DNA of 30,994 bases from a virus. The notes below the pieces were generated by a model, which made no database searches, was not told the origin of the DNA, and saw only the letters and a list, made by a program, of their open reading frames with translations. Location of the stretch: positions 1 through 30,994 of the IMG/VR virus record IMGVR_UViG_3300002835_000734. One strand, written 5' to 3'. This document shows positions 8,330 through 17,800 of this stretch, one piece after another. The first letter of the stretch is position 1. Every line of letters starts with the position of its first letter. A program made the translations under genes and the position numbers.

Positions 8330-10909
8330 TTACTTTTTGATTCCTGCAAGAGTTGCCCAATCCTTAGGACTGTCAATCATGCGATCATCTTGACCTGCAA
8401 TAACAGGAATTGTTGTTTGACCAGTTGACTTAGGCTTGTTTAAGCCACCGGCAATTACTTTAGTCATAAAGTCAATGTCTTGTTGAAATGAAGCGTCTGT
8501 TCCTTTACCAGGACCAGAACCTACTTGATTTGCCCACTCATCAACCTTTTCTCTCTTGTCTTTCTTGTCATCATATTCGATGTCTTTCTTTACTTTTTCG
8601 CCGGCTTTTTCTGCTTTGTCATCGTCTTTACCTTTATGACCTTCGTCATGTTCGATATCCTTAGCGACTTTCTTAGCAGCCTTTTCAGCTTTGTCATCTT
8701 CTTCTGATTGTGATTCTTCTGCAATGAACGAAAGCTTTCTGAAAAGATTAGCGAACGATTCAGCAACAGTTTCCTCTTCTTCGTCATCAGATTCTTGAAC
8801 AGCTTGATCGCTCATTCCGTCTTCTATGTCTTGACCGGCATCAGCTTTAGCAAGTGATGCATTTGCAGCAGCATTGCCCTGCGTATCATTTGATGAGTTA
8901 TCGGCACCTGAGTCTGGAGCATTAGCTTCAGAAACTTCAAATTCCATTTGGTCTTCTGACTCTACTTCGTCAACTACTTCTTTTGAACCACATGAGTGAC
9001 CAGCTTCCATCATCCCACCGCATTCGTTGCATGATTGTTCATTGGCAGGTTGATCATAATCACTGCATTCGCAGTCGCCGTCACATCCGCAATCTTTCTT
9101 GCTAGTTTCTTCATGATTACCATAAAGCTGTTCTTCGTCGCCTTCTTCGTCTGCATAGTCTTCTGCGCCATCAGATTGAATGCCTGATAATTTCTGCATC
9201 AAGCCCATCATACCATCATGACCGTCCACTACACCAATGTCTACGCCGCCTGCACCAATTTCGTCTGGTGCACCATGTGAAGGTTGAACTGACATTGCAC
9301 TTGAATGTGTATCTGCATTGTCATCACCGAAGAGACCGAGACCTGCGTTCTTTACAAATGCAAGAAGATGTTCTGCTTCTGCATCTTGTGCAGTAATAGT
9401 CACTGAGTCAGGTGCATTTTCTTGGCCTTTTGAGATTGATACCGAAAGACCTTCGTTTAGTAAGTCATTAAGTTGGCTATCCCATGATTCAAACGCATAT
9501 TCATTCACTTTAGCATCGTATCCTGTACGATCGGTGAATGTCTTGCCACCTACTGAGAACTTGCCGCCCTTTGGAGTCTTTGCAAGAGCAGCAGTGAATG
9601 CATTTCCTTCATCAAATTCAGCTTCCATAGCAGGCATTGCTGCGCTTGCCATACCAGGAACTGTTGCTGCTGGCATTGCAGGAGCAGTTTCATATACGCC
9701 CTGACCATAGCACTCATCAAGACCATCTTTGTATCCAGCGTGATAAGCACGAGCTTCTTCAAGATCATCATAATGCTTGATACGATTCGCAGCGCCACGC
9801 AATCCATCAGCGCGGCCTTCATGACGAGCAGCAGCAATACGGCCATTCATGCCTTCTTTAACTGGTGCTTTCTTTTTGTCGGCTGCTGCCTTCTTCATTG
9901 GTTCTTTCTTGTTGCCATCCTTGTCGATATCAAGGAAATCTGGCTTTGCTTTCTTATTCATAGTTTTTCCTTCTAATGTTGTTGGACTACGGCCAGCGCC
10001 TAAGCCAGCTCCCTTAGTATCTACGCCAGCAGATGATGGAAGATCGCCCTCTTTAACTTTTTTCTTATTCTTGTTGTCAAGCATGCCGCGCTTATTAGCA
10101 GTTGCCCATGCAATATCTTCTGCTTCGCCTTTTGACTTGCCTAATTTCTTTTCAGACTTTTCAATGTGCTTGACCATGCGATCAACCTTTTTACCTTCTT
10201 TCATGCCAACAGCCTGTTTAGCTTTGTCTGCCATACGACCCATAAATGATTTTTGTTGTGGTCGTTCTATCGCTTTGTTGGAGATATCATTTGCTGATTT
10301 GGCTGCTTTCTGATCGGCATGATACTGCTGCCATAGTTGTAATCCTAATTTAATCGGGTCTTCGTTGTAATTCCAAGTAGATTTTAACTGTTCAAGTTTC
10401 TTACTCATCTGGGGTAAGCTACCGACAACTCCGCTGTTTTCTTGCTGACGGATTCTATCGTAAATTTTATAAATCTCTTTGGCCAATTCTTCTTTAGAGC
10501 CGCTAGCAGATGATTCTTCTTGCATTGCTTGTTGACCTGCCTGCATTTGATTTGGGTTAGGTTGACCAGCAGCAGTAGCCTGCGGCTGTTGTCCGGGCTG
10601 AGTTGGTACAACAATCTGAGCTTTACCTTGTGCTGCTAAATCAGTCAATGCTTTTTGCATTGCTTGTCCTGCAGGAGAAGTATCATTGATGTTTAAGAAG
10701 CCTGCGCCAGTCGACTGGGTATCACCTTGCTTACCTACAACAGGAATAGGCTTTTGCATTGCCATATTTTCAAAAACATCCTTAAGTGATGCTGGCTTAT
10801 TTGCTACTTTCATCGGAGGAGTAGTTGAATCTTCTCTCAACATTCTTTTCTTAGTGACTTTAGGAGCAGTAGCTTCTAACTCAGCTAGTTTTTGCATAAT
10901 GTCTTTCAT
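8330..10909 (-). CDS. Large acidic, probably head-internal protein with Cys cluster (859 aa)
   Basis: I do not recognise a named family. The protein is long, hydrophilic and mostly disordered, with acidic tracts toward the C-terminus and Lys-rich stretches. Residues 1-10 read MKDIMQKLAE, ending in Leu-x-Glu like the capsid-targeting peptides cut by the T4 prohead protease. A DxDxDG loop (D327, D329, D331, G332) resembles a calcium-binding motif. Cysteines at 607, 609, 613, 615, 627, 630 and 640 form a metal-binding-like cluster. A block around KVDRMVKHIEKSEKKLG and IAWATANKRGMLDNKNKK near residues 235-285 is a pattern seen in other phage proteins. The ATG at 10909 is preferred over the TTG one codon earlier because GAGG lies 8 nt before it. 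It follows the 206-aa gene by a few bases and ends in a terminator. A head core or internal protein is an inference. Confidence 0.7.
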   Translation of the reverse strand: MKDIMQKLAELEATAPKVTKKRMLREDSTTPPMKVANKPASLKDVFENMAMQKPIPVVGKQGDTQSTGAGFLNINDTSPAGQAMQKALTDLAAQGKAQIVVPTQPGQQPQATAAGQPNPNQMQAGQQAMQEESSASGSKEELAKEIYKIYDRIRQQENSGVVGSLPQMSKKLEQLKSTWNYNEDPIKLGLQLWQQYHADQKAAKSANDISNKAIERPQQKSFMGRMADKAKQAVGMKEGKKVDRMVKHIEKSEKKLGKSKGEAEDIAWATANKRGMLDNKNKKKVKEGDLPSSAGVDTKGAGLGAGRSPTTLEGKTMNKKAKPDFLDIDKDGNKKEPMKKAAADKKKAPVKEGMNGRIAAARHEGRADGLRGAANRIKHYDDLEEARAYHAGYKDGLDECYGQGVYETAPAMPAATVPGMASAAMPAMEAEFDEGNAFTAALAKTPKGGKFSVGGKTFTDRTGYDAKVNEYAFESWDSQLNDLLNEGLSVSISKGQENAPDSVTITAQDAEAEHLLAFVKNAGLGLFGDDNADTHSSAMSVQPSHGAPDEIGAGGVDIGVVDGHDGMMGLMQKLSGIQSDGAEDYADEEGDEEQLYGNHEETSKKDCGCDGDCECSDYDQPANEQSCNECGGMMEAGHSCGSKEVVDEVESEDQMEFEVSEANAPDSGADNSSNDTQGNAAANASLAKADAGQDIEDGMSDQAVQESDDEEEETVAESFANLFRKLSFIAEESQSEEDDKAEKAAKKVAKDIEHDEGHKGKDDDKAEKAGEKVKKDIEYDDKKDKREKVDEWANQVGSGPGKGTDASFQQDIDFMTKVIAGGLNKPKSTGQTTIPVIAGQDDRMIDSPKDWATLAGIKK

Positions 10910-10913
10910 CAAC

Positions 10914-11534
10914 TTATCCTCTTCCTGTCTGCGGCTTAGCCGGGCGAGTGACCTTGCTCATTGGACTTTCTTTGCCCATCGAGGCCATCTGCGATTCTGG
11001 CTTGAAAGGATCAAATGCGTTGGGTGTCTTCTTACCTTCGTAAGGAATGTCGATTGTATTATCTTTCATTTGATCTTGAATGCTATCAAGATAGCTATTG
11101 CCGTATGCCTTAGCAGCTTCCTTAGCGCCTGGCTGTTCTTCTAGTTCTTCGTGATTCAATACAGGACTATGTGAAGCTTCGTTAGCATAGCCTTCGCTCT
11201 CGCTATTGATGCTGTCATCAAAGTTAGTGCCAACAACACGAACATAGTTTACATTATAACCCAACAACTGCGCAATTTGCTGAATCATAGGTTCATTTGC
11301 AGGATAGCGAAATTCTGCTTTGATGATATGAACTGGTTCGTTCTCTAAATCAGGAAACCCGTAAGGGCTTTTCTGAATCGGCGTTGAAACGGGATCAGAA
11401 ATCTTGATTGGGTCAAACTTGTTGAGATTATACTTGAACATGTCAAGAAAATTCTTATCAACGTGTCCGGCGATCTTAATAGTGTAATTGTAAGTGTGAA
11501 CACTCTCAACAATGTATTGTTTTAAACTGCGCAT
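10914..11534 (-). CDS. Hypothetical protein with capsid-targeting-like N-terminus (206 aa)
   Basis: No family is recognised with certainty. The N-terminus, MRSLKQYIVE followed by Ser, closely parallels the ten-residue targeting peptide of T4 internal proteins (MKTYQEFIAE followed by Ala), including the Ile-x-Glu cleavage signal. Residues ~15-115 look folded (mixed beta/alpha, with a segment EPMIQQIAQLLGYNVNYVRV). Residues ~120-206 are polar and Pro/Lys rich, probably disordered. AAGGA lies 7 nt before the ATG and a GATAAATA late promoter lies 27 nt upstream. It is followed immediately by the 859-aa gene, whose N-terminus has a similar layout. A role as a protein packaged in the prohead fits, but this is inference. 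Confidence 0.65.
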   Translation of the reverse strand: MRSLKQYIVESVHTYNYTIKIAGHVDKNFLDMFKYNLNKFDPIKISDPVSTPIQKSPYGFPDLENEPVHIIKAEFRYPANEPMIQQIAQLLGYNVNYVRVVGTNFDDSINSESEGYANEASHSPVLNHEELEEQPGAKEAAKAYGNSYLDSIQDQMKDNTIDIPYEGKKTPNAFDPFKPESQMASMGKESPMSKVTRPAKPQTGRG

Positions 11535-11561
11535 ATAGGATCCTTGAATAGCTTTATGATA

Positions 11562-11569
11562 TATTTATC
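11562..11569 (-). promoter_or_regulatory. T4-type late promoter element GATAAATA (206/859-aa unit)
   Basis: GATAAATA on the minus strand ends 27 nt before the ATG at 11534 and overlaps the few bases after the gp16 stop codon. It is part of a short inverted repeat (ATGATA, 4-nt loop, TATCAT). The leader carries an AAGGA ribosome binding site. Confidence 0.72.
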
Positions 11570-11570
11570 A

Positions 11571-12050
11571 TTACTCTTTGTTTTTAGTGTTAAACATCTT
11601 AAGTAGGTCATTACGATCAAGCGATTGACCTGTTCCCAATGGGGTAGATTCTATTTCTTCGGTTTTAGCTGCATTTTTAGCATCTAATTGTGCTTTTTTC
11701 ATTTGCAAATCAAGCATTTTGAGCTTCTTATTAATCTTTGCAGTCTTAGCAGTAATAGCGTGTCCTAGCATACTACTTGCACTATTGAAGATTTCTGAGC
11801 TAAAGCGTGATTCTACTTGCATACCCAAGTCCATCAAGTCTTTGTAACTTGAGGTAGCCATCTGTGCAAGCTCGTCCATCTCAGTATCAGCAGCTTCTAA
11901 CCCTTTTACTTGGGGCAACGCAGCTTCAATTTTATCTAATGTGCTAAGTGCGTTTTCAGTTACTTCTTCCGTCATATCCGGAAGTGGAATAGTTAGGTCA
12001 TTTTCGACAGACGAAGAAAGTTCAAAAAGTTGTTCTAGTTTTTTTGTCAT
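11571..12050 (-). CDS. 16: Terminase small subunit, gp16-like
   Basis: This 159-residue, mostly helical protein has the architecture of T4-type small terminase subunits. It has an acidic, variable N-terminus (1-50). A central helical hairpin follows (~65-125), with SSYKDLMDLGMQVE and then a Lys-rich helix KINKKLKMLDLQMKKAQ. The C-terminus ends in the short segment LDRNDLLKMF. T4 gp16 is 164 aa; it oligomerises on concatemeric DNA and stimulates the large subunit gp17 during packaging. gp17 is not in this window. The ATG is exactly 5 nt after an ACTAAATA late element and has no Shine-Dalgarno, which predicts a leaderless mRNA. The gene follows the head completion gene gp4. The call rests on size, helix pattern and remembered sequence resemblance. 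Confidence 0.75.
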   Translation of the reverse strand: MTKKLEQLFELSSSVENDLTIPLPDMTEEVTENALSTLDKIEAALPQVKGLEAADTEMDELAQMATSSYKDLMDLGMQVESRFSSEIFNSASSMLGHAITAKTAKINKKLKMLDLQMKKAQLDAKNAAKTEEIESTPLGTGQSLDRNDLLKMFNTKNKE

Positions 12051-12055
12051 ATGAG

Positions 12056-12063
12056 TATTTAGT
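12056..12063 (-). promoter_or_regulatory. Late promoter element ACTAAATA, 5 nt before the gp16 ATG
   Basis: On the minus strand the order is ACTAAATA, CTCAT, ATG. A T4-type late element spans about -13 to -6, so the predicted +1 is the A of the start codon. No Shine-Dalgarno-like sequence lies within 15 nt upstream of the ATG. The element overlaps the gap between the gp4 stop and gp16. Confidence 0.6.
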
Positions 12064-12064
12064 T

Positions 12065-12499
12065 TTACTTCTTCCCATTTCTGAAAATGTCATCTTCAGT
12101 TATTACACGAAAGCCGAACCCCTGAGCTTTGCAATACTGCGCCGCAGCTTGCCATTTGGCATGGTTAATTGCAACAACCATTCTATCTTTAGCATTTACT
12201 ACCTTACTCTCAATAACGCTTTGCTTTTTAGGTTTGATTTCAACTACTTCTGCTATTTTTTTACTGAACTTGTTCTCATAAACTACAAAGAAATCAGGAA
12301 CATATATGGTTGGTTTTCCAGTCAATGGATGCTTATATGGAATTCGCATTGACTCACTAGCCCAATATATGACATTGCTGTTAGTATCACAGAATGTCAT
12401 AAAGGTAAGCTCCCAACCAGAACGATATCTGGGTTTATGATTACCTATATACTTTTGTGGATTTTTAGGAACATATATCCCCTGAGCATATCTAGCCAT
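12065..12499 (-). CDS. 4: Head completion nuclease, gp4-like
   Basis: This 144-residue protein matches the T4 gp4 (gp50) head completion family in length and along its whole sequence: it starts MARYAQGIYVPKNPQKYIG and has PRYRSGWELTFM, IPYKHPLTGKPTIYVPDFF and VVEIKPK. The residues E30, D69 (in VPDFF) and E87-I-K89 form a PD-(D/E)xK-like nuclease pattern. In T4, gp4 acts with gp2 and gp13/gp14 on filled heads so that tails can join. The stop of the 118-aa gene is 1 nt before this ATG, and no clear ribosome binding site is present, so translation is probably coupled to that gene. Confidence 0.92.
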   Translation of the reverse strand: MARYAQGIYVPKNPQKYIGNHKPRYRSGWELTFMTFCDTNSNVIYWASESMRIPYKHPLTGKPTIYVPDFFVVYENKFSKKIAEVVEIKPKKQSVIESKVVNAKDRMVVAINHAKWQAAAQYCKAQGFGFRVITEDDIFRNGKK

Positions 12500-12500
12500 A

Positions 12501-12857
12501 TCACATGACTACGTTTCTCTGAACTGGTTCATTAGGCCTTGGAATGATACCAACACCATATAAGGATGCTTTTGGTCTAAATGTGTTGAGATAGTAGCAT
12601 ATGACTTGATTCATCTGCAATTTATTAGTTTTACCTTTAATAGTTGCTAATAAATCAAGAACATTGTAGTTTCCTTCTTGCGCAATTCTAAACAAAAGTG
12701 ATGCAAACGTACTGGCTTCAGTTTTGTCGTTTGAGTTACCCAAGAAAAATGAGTACACTACATCCCAGTCTGTAGCATTCACTCTGAGTCTTGTGGAGTA
12801 AAAATTATCAAAAATTCTTACTGCGCTGTCGGTGGAAGTAATAGTAAATATAGCCAT
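12501..12857 (-). CDS. Conserved T4-like hypothetical protein (118 aa) upstream of gp4
   Basis: No function recognised. The 118-residue product has a folded N-terminal part (VRIFDNFYSTRLRVNATDWD), a middle with FASLLFRIAQEGNYNVLDLL, and an end with QMNQVICYYLNTFRPKASLYG. It resembles a short conserved protein I associate with T4-like phages of aquatic bacteria. In T4 the gene next to gp4 is the baseplate wedge gene 53, but this product is shorter and I see no convincing gp53 features. The ATG lies 5 nt after a perfect TATAAATA late element and has no Shine-Dalgarno, so the mRNA may be leaderless. It is cotranscribed with gp4. Confidence 0.7.
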   Translation of the reverse strand: MAIFTITSTDSAVRIFDNFYSTRLRVNATDWDVVYSFFLGNSNDKTEASTFASLLFRIAQEGNYNVLDLLATIKGKTNKLQMNQVICYYLNTFRPKASLYGVGIIPRPNEPVQRNVVM

Positions 12858-12862
12858 AATAC

Positions 12863-12870
12863 TATTTATA
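12863..12870 (-). promoter_or_regulatory. T4 late promoter TATAAATA (perfect consensus), 5 nt before ATG
   Basis: On the minus strand TATAAATA is followed by GTATT and then the ATG at 12857. This is the exact T4 late consensus. Its usual start point falls on the A of the start codon, so it should give a leaderless mRNA for the 118-aa protein and gp4. Confidence 0.78.
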
Positions 12871-12886
12871 CTATATGTAACGGTCT

Positions 12887-14146
12887 TTATATGAATATGG
12901 GATTTGGATCTGATCCAAACGGAGCTTCTACTGGGAATCCGGTAACATTAGAATTACCGTTAAATTGATTTCCTGCTGTCGGCTCGTTCGTTATTACTGT
13001 AGGGGAGCGTGCTGCTCCTATAGTAGGTGATCCCCCTAATCCGGCGAAGCCAGGAGTTTGACTTGCGTTTGGAATATTGAACGGTGTATTTCTATTCAAT
13101 GGGACGTTTGTAGCTGAGTCACCGAACATTTGATTAAGTGCTAGTTGAGCATTTGTATTTAAGTTTGGAAATTTAGTATTGTTATACTGCTGTTCTGCTG
13201 CGGCAGCGGCAAATGTTGAACTTCCGGATTGCAGTGATCGGACTGAGCCGCCTGCGCCATCTACTAGCCCGCCTTGCCCTAATACAGTACCGTTGGTACC
13301 TGTTGGGGTAATTGGACTTGGTGTGCGGTCATATGTTGCTTCGCTGCCGAACCCGGTTACGATATCTCCTGGACTTCTTCCATCTAAGTTACCAGCGTTA
13401 TAGACTACAGTTTCATAATCTATAGTCATTCTATTTTCCATAGTACCGTTTCCGGAATCATATTTGTAAGTATCGTGTGCAAAATTAGTGATCATCGGAT
13501 TTATAAGCGTGTACGCAGTAAAGTCATGTTGGTTAAAACCAAAGACTGTTATGTTATTAAAGAACGGTAGTTTAACGCCTGCGTCAATGAAATCTTCATT
13601 ACTGCCTCCAGAAAAACCCCAATTGGTCCACCCTGCATCATCTTCATAGATGTCTCTATAATTATATGATTCTGTAGTTCGTAGAGGTGAGTCACCATCC
13701 TCGTCAGTAGCAGAATTAGCACCGCGTGTGGCTCTCAGCACATTAGAAGGCTTTGAGCCGTCTGTGTAGTAATATTTGTAATATGCTTCCCACAATTTGT
13801 TTATAGCGTTGCCGTTATCATCATGAAAGGATATTTCTATAGGATCATATTTGATTTTAGTTTGCACTATTCTTTTTCTGTTGTATTGATTCATTTGATG
13901 AGTGGTAAAATTGAATGAAGGTAGTTTAACTTCCTTCACTAAAATACCATAGTTGGCATCTGAAAAATACGCCTGAGGATTAATATCAAAGAATGTGTGG
14001 AATAGAAATTTGAATTTAGGGGTGTTTGCATACGAATTAGGTTTAAATATTTTAGAGGCATGTGTATAGTCTCTAAGGATTTGGCTGCCGAAGAAATCTC
14101 CGGCAGCACTATTCTGTAAACTTTCACCCCAATTACCTAAAGACAT
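12887..14146 (-). CDS. Tail-tube-fold protein (gp19/gp54-like) with long low-complexity C-terminus
   Basis: This 419-residue protein directly follows the tail tube gene. Residues ~40-125 (YANTPKFKFLFHTFFDIN, VKEVKLPSFNFTTHQMNQYN, then TKIKYDPIEISFHDDNGN) have the layout of T4 tail-tube superfamily proteins, in which two beta-sandwich segments are joined by a Lys-rich strand. T4 gp19, gp48 and gp54 belong to this family. A further barrel strand pair is visible near FGFNQHDFTAYTLINPMITN. Residues ~270-419 are Gly/Asn/Pro/Gln rich and probably disordered. It could be the tube initiator or cap (gp54/gp48-like) or a second tube component; I cannot decide which. Only 15 nt separate it from gp19 and no promoter is visible between them, so both share the gp19 late mRNA. 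Confidence 0.72.
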   Translation of the reverse strand: MSLGNWGESLQNSAAGDFFGSQILRDYTHASKIFKPNSYANTPKFKFLFHTFFDINPQAYFSDANYGILVKEVKLPSFNFTTHQMNQYNRKRIVQTKIKYDPIEISFHDDNGNAINKLWEAYYKYYYTDGSKPSNVLRATRGANSATDEDGDSPLRTTESYNYRDIYEDDAGWTNWGFSGGSNEDFIDAGVKLPFFNNITVFGFNQHDFTAYTLINPMITNFAHDTYKYDSGNGTMENRMTIDYETVVYNAGNLDGRSPGDIVTGFGSEATYDRTPSPITPTGTNGTVLGQGGLVDGAGGSVRSLQSGSSTFAAAAAEQQYNNTKFPNLNTNAQLALNQMFGDSATNVPLNRNTPFNIPNASQTPGFAGLGGSPTIGAARSPTVITNEPTAGNQFNGNSNVTGFPVEAPFGSDPNPIFI

Positions 14147-14161
14147 GGTATGCCCTAACTA

Positions 14162-14803
14162 TTATAGTGTGCCGATACCCGTTGCAGAACCAGCTGAACC
14201 AAGAGGTGCTCTTCCAACAAACTGGCCGATACCACTTGTCAACGGTGCTTGAATTGCGTTATCATAGCGAATTGATAGTGCAATAGTTGCAGGATCGTTA
14301 GTCGCATAGTTTAACTGACCGTAGTTAGCTGATTTGATGAAGCAACCGTAGCATTCCCAAGTTTCAAGAACTGTAGGAACAAGTGTTCCGTTACCACCAT
14401 CTAGAATTTCAATATTAGTTTGGAACTTATAGTCTTGTCCAGTTGCAGCAGATGCCTGCTCAACAAAGTCAAATTGCTTTTGAATTTGCTGACCGACGGC
14501 CTTTGAGACTGATCCTGATGCATCATCGCGGATGTTGACAGTCAATTCGCTCCAAGTGTGTTTACCAGCTACATACATTCTTGAGTTATATACGTTAAGC
14601 GTAACTTCATCGAATGTAAGATTAGGACGAGTGCAATCTACTACTTGTTTGGTAAGTTGTAGACCACCGTTGACATCAACCCCAAAGTTCAAGAAATTGA
14701 CTCTAAAGCGGAACTGTAGTTTAGGCATCAACAGACCTTGGTTGCCGCCTGCGTTGTCAGATGCTACGGTCATGTTGAACAATGATTGTGAGGCTGTTGC
14801 CAT
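14162..14803 (-). CDS. 19: Tail tube protein gp19
   Basis: The 213-residue product matches the T4-like tail tube (gp19) type of aquatic phages. It has a QFRFRVNFLNFG opening, then VVDCTRPNLTFDEVTLNVYN, a RMYVAGKHTWSELTVNIRDD strand pair and a C-terminal ETWECYGCFIKSANYGQLNY region. Hexamers stack to form the tube inside the contractile sheath. T4 gp19 is 163 aa, so this version has extra N- and C-terminal residues. An AGGAGA ribosome binding site precedes the ATG, and a GATAAATA late promoter lies 21 nt upstream. The separate promoter, after a hairpin past gp18, fits the need for high expression alongside the sheath. Confidence 0.88.
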   Translation of the reverse strand: MATASQSLFNMTVASDNAGGNQGLLMPKLQFRFRVNFLNFGVDVNGGLQLTKQVVDCTRPNLTFDEVTLNVYNSRMYVAGKHTWSELTVNIRDDASGSVSKAVGQQIQKQFDFVEQASAATGQDYKFQTNIEILDGGNGTLVPTVLETWECYGCFIKSANYGQLNYATNDPATIALSIRYDNAIQAPLTSGIGQFVGRAPLGSAGSATGIGTL

Positions 14804-14824
14804 TTTGTATTCTCCTGTTATAAG

Positions 14825-14832
14825 TATTTATC
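14825..14832 (-). promoter_or_regulatory. T4-type late promoter element GATAAATA (gp19)
   Basis: GATAAATA on the minus strand ends 21 nt before the gp19 ATG and follows the gp18/gp19 intergenic hairpin. The predicted leader of about 15 nt contains AGGAGA. Confidence 0.75.
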
Positions 14833-14837
14833 TTTTT

Positions 14838-14867
14838 ATCAACGGGTGCCCGAAAGCACCCGTTGAT
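14838..14867 (-). terminator. Strong hairpin between gp18 and gp19, without U-tract
   Basis: A perfect 12-bp GC-rich stem (ATCAACGGGTGC with GCACCCGTTGAT, 6-nt loop) lies between the gp18 stop and the gp19 late promoter. On the minus strand the bases after it are A-rich (AAAAAG), so it lacks the U-run of a standard intrinsic terminator. It may stabilise or process the gp18 mRNA 3' end, or act as a weak terminator. Confidence 0.5.
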
Positions 14868-14881
14868 AATTTATTATAATG

Positions 14882-17800
14882 TTAGTCTTGTGATAGCCCA
14901 TTTGCTAATCCTGCAATTTCTCCAGTATTGAAGACACGAACCGGAATGTAGATGAACTCAATTGCCTTAACTGGCTCAATTGCAACATCTACCCAAAGCT
15001 CGTTTCTATCGATACGGGCAGGAGTGTTATTTGATTCGTCGCAAACTACAAGATAATCGTAGATGCCTCTCTTAGCAACAAGATCAACTAGAAGTGTTTG
15101 GACAACCCCTGAAATCTCTTGTCTTGTCAGCGCATCATTTGGTTCAAAGATGAACGGTCTTGCTGCGACTGTCAATTGACGACGAAGATAAGCAATAAGT
15201 CTTGCAACGTTAATTCTGTCAAGTGCTGACTGTGAATTAAAGCTTGATTTATTACCGTAGTTCAACAAACCATTTCCAGTGAAGAACACGAGTGGGTTGA
15301 TTTGATTAGTATATAATACGTCACGAATTCCTATTCTTGTCTTGATTGGAACAAACTCACCTGTAATTGAATCAATGTAACCGATTGACGCTGCGTTATC
15401 AATTACCCCACGACGAGTACCTGCTGGGGCGAACCAAGGATAAGCGATACTATCGTTGCGAAGAATAGTTCTAATCATCATGTGTGATGGGGGAACTGCT
15501 ACTAAATTACCACGCAAGTCATTAGTAATCCCTGATGGATAGAATAGACCCATATAAGTATCACGGGTTACTAGACCTTCTTCTCCGGTTGATGATACGC
15601 CAGCAGCATTTGTTGCCCACGCTTGAATTGCAGTTGCGTCATCTGGCAGTCTCATTGGTGTGTCACCGATAATAAATCCAGTTTGACCACGATCATTGTT
15701 AAGAATAATCATGTTAGGTTGCAATTCAGGATAATTCGGAGTTGCAATCAAGTTGAATGGATTGTCATCATCACGAATTGCACCGTTAGAATCAATTGCT
15801 GCTCTCATTGCTTGAACAACCATTGCTCTCTGGGCATTACGACCCATATAAGGAGCACCGCTTGACTCTAGACCACTTACTGAAACCCATGCGGCCTTCT
15901 CAACTGGAAGTGTCTCATCCGGGAATTGAGTTGTGTTAAAGTAGTTAGTGCGGTATTGCTTAACATTGTACCCTGAACGACGAGTGTTGAACAATAGCAT
16001 ACCTACTGGATAAAGTGACGTAGTTGGCGCATCCAAATCCAAATAATTGCTAGATAGCAAGCTCACAATCGATGGGATAGGATCGTCAACTGGGTTAGTT
16101 GTACCGTTAAGGGCCCAACGAGCGTCAGCGAATACTACGCCGGTTGAACTTGTCTGGTTAGTATTATCAATTCTTACCCACTGATCAACGGTATCAACTT
16201 GCTGCCAACGATTAATGATTGGATAATTGTCTAAGTCAGATGTATCGATCCAAATGTCGCCGTATGCCAAAGCAGTTCCGTCTGATTGTACAGTTGGTTC
16301 ACTTGCACTTACGATTGGTCCGTTTGGATCCGTTAAGTTTGTACCGCTTGGGAGTGGGAAACCACTAGCGTCATAATTGACATTCTTATATCCTCTCCAT
16401 CCAGCTGATGTGTTAACCATGATATCTACTTCGTCAACAACTGAGTAGAACCAATTAGTTAGGTTAGCAGGAGCAGCTACCGGTGCACCTTCGTTTGCAG
16501 TCATATCAAATTCAACCCAGTTTGATAACTGAGTAGTATAGTTTGCTACTGCTACGCCACTAACTGGTGTAATAGCTGTGACTGCACCAGAAACAACTGC
16601 TGTTACTTCAACAACAAGATTATTAGTAGGCGCTGTGCCGCCCATAGCACTTCCTAAGAAAGTTACGGTATCACCGACTGCAAAACCTGATCCTGCATTA
16701 GGAAAGCTTGTAGGGTTAACGTAATATTTTCCATAAGCTGTTCCAACATTAATAGATAGGTTTGCACCTAATCCACTACTTGATGATTGCACTGGCTGGA
16801 AGACAAAAGGGTCACCAAATCCGTTTTTCACTCCTAATGTTGATCCAGGAATGAATCCTGCGGCGCTTAGTAATGATGGAGTAGTGGGCAAGCCTGTGGT
16901 GTTGCTTCTATCATTCATGTAGATTTCACCACCTTGGGTATGTGTAATCTGAATTGCTCCTGCATCGGTTACAGTAGCAGTTGTATAAGGGATAGCAGTA
17001 CTATTCCACTCATTTACAAAATCTGTAGCATCAGTGTCATCACCTAATGTTATTGAGTAAGTGCCACTAATTCCTGTTCCCGGCAAAGACACTATCACCT
17101 CAAGAGAATAGGGCCCAACAGTAAATGTTGGATTAGTAACGCTGCCCGTAACTATCGTTGGACCGGTTGCAAGTCTTTCCCAATAATATAGAGGAGGAGA
17201 AGCCTGAGAAGCAAATGTAGCTACATTAAAATCATACTGAGTATATACTGTTCCGGCTGGAATATTCTTACCACCAGTTGAATCAAGTGCATTAGTAGCA
17301 GCAACGTCAGAAGTAGCGTAGGATACTGTTTTAGGTACCCAAGTATTTAAAGTACTATTCCAAACAGAAATTGCAGTGTTTAGGCCAGATCCAGCTGTTC
17401 CGACTTTGAGCCAAACTGAACCACTTGGTCTAGGGAATGTTTGACCAGTAGTCCAAAGTGGCTGTTCAGCAGAAGTTCCATAATCGAAACCTGGCTGATA
17501 GTATGTACCAGCAGAAATACCCAAGTCAGCAAGAAGTGTTCCTGTTCCTGCAACAGTCAATGAAAATGGTGTAGTTACACCCAATTGACCAGCATTTTGA
17601 GTAGAAAACAATTGCAAACTTTGGCTTGTTCCTGTTCCTGCTGCTCTAGCCGACAAGAACTGGAAGTTTAGTAAATTGATTAGTGAGGCCATATAACTCA
17701 CAGTATTATCAGGTGCGGCTGGAACAGTAAGTGTTGCGCCGAAACTACCGTTGATGTTAATAGTAAGAGTATCACCTGCAGTCAATGTACTTACTGAATT

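Noticed and set aside
9318-10313. Plus-strand frames of 128 and 154 aa opposite the 859-aa gene
   Set aside because: They are antisense frames within a long, well-supported minus-strand gene, with no start signals of their own.
12501-12857. Identification of the 118-aa protein as baseplate wedge gp53
   Set aside because: The position next to gp4 fits T4 order, but the length is too short and no gp53 sequence features are visible.
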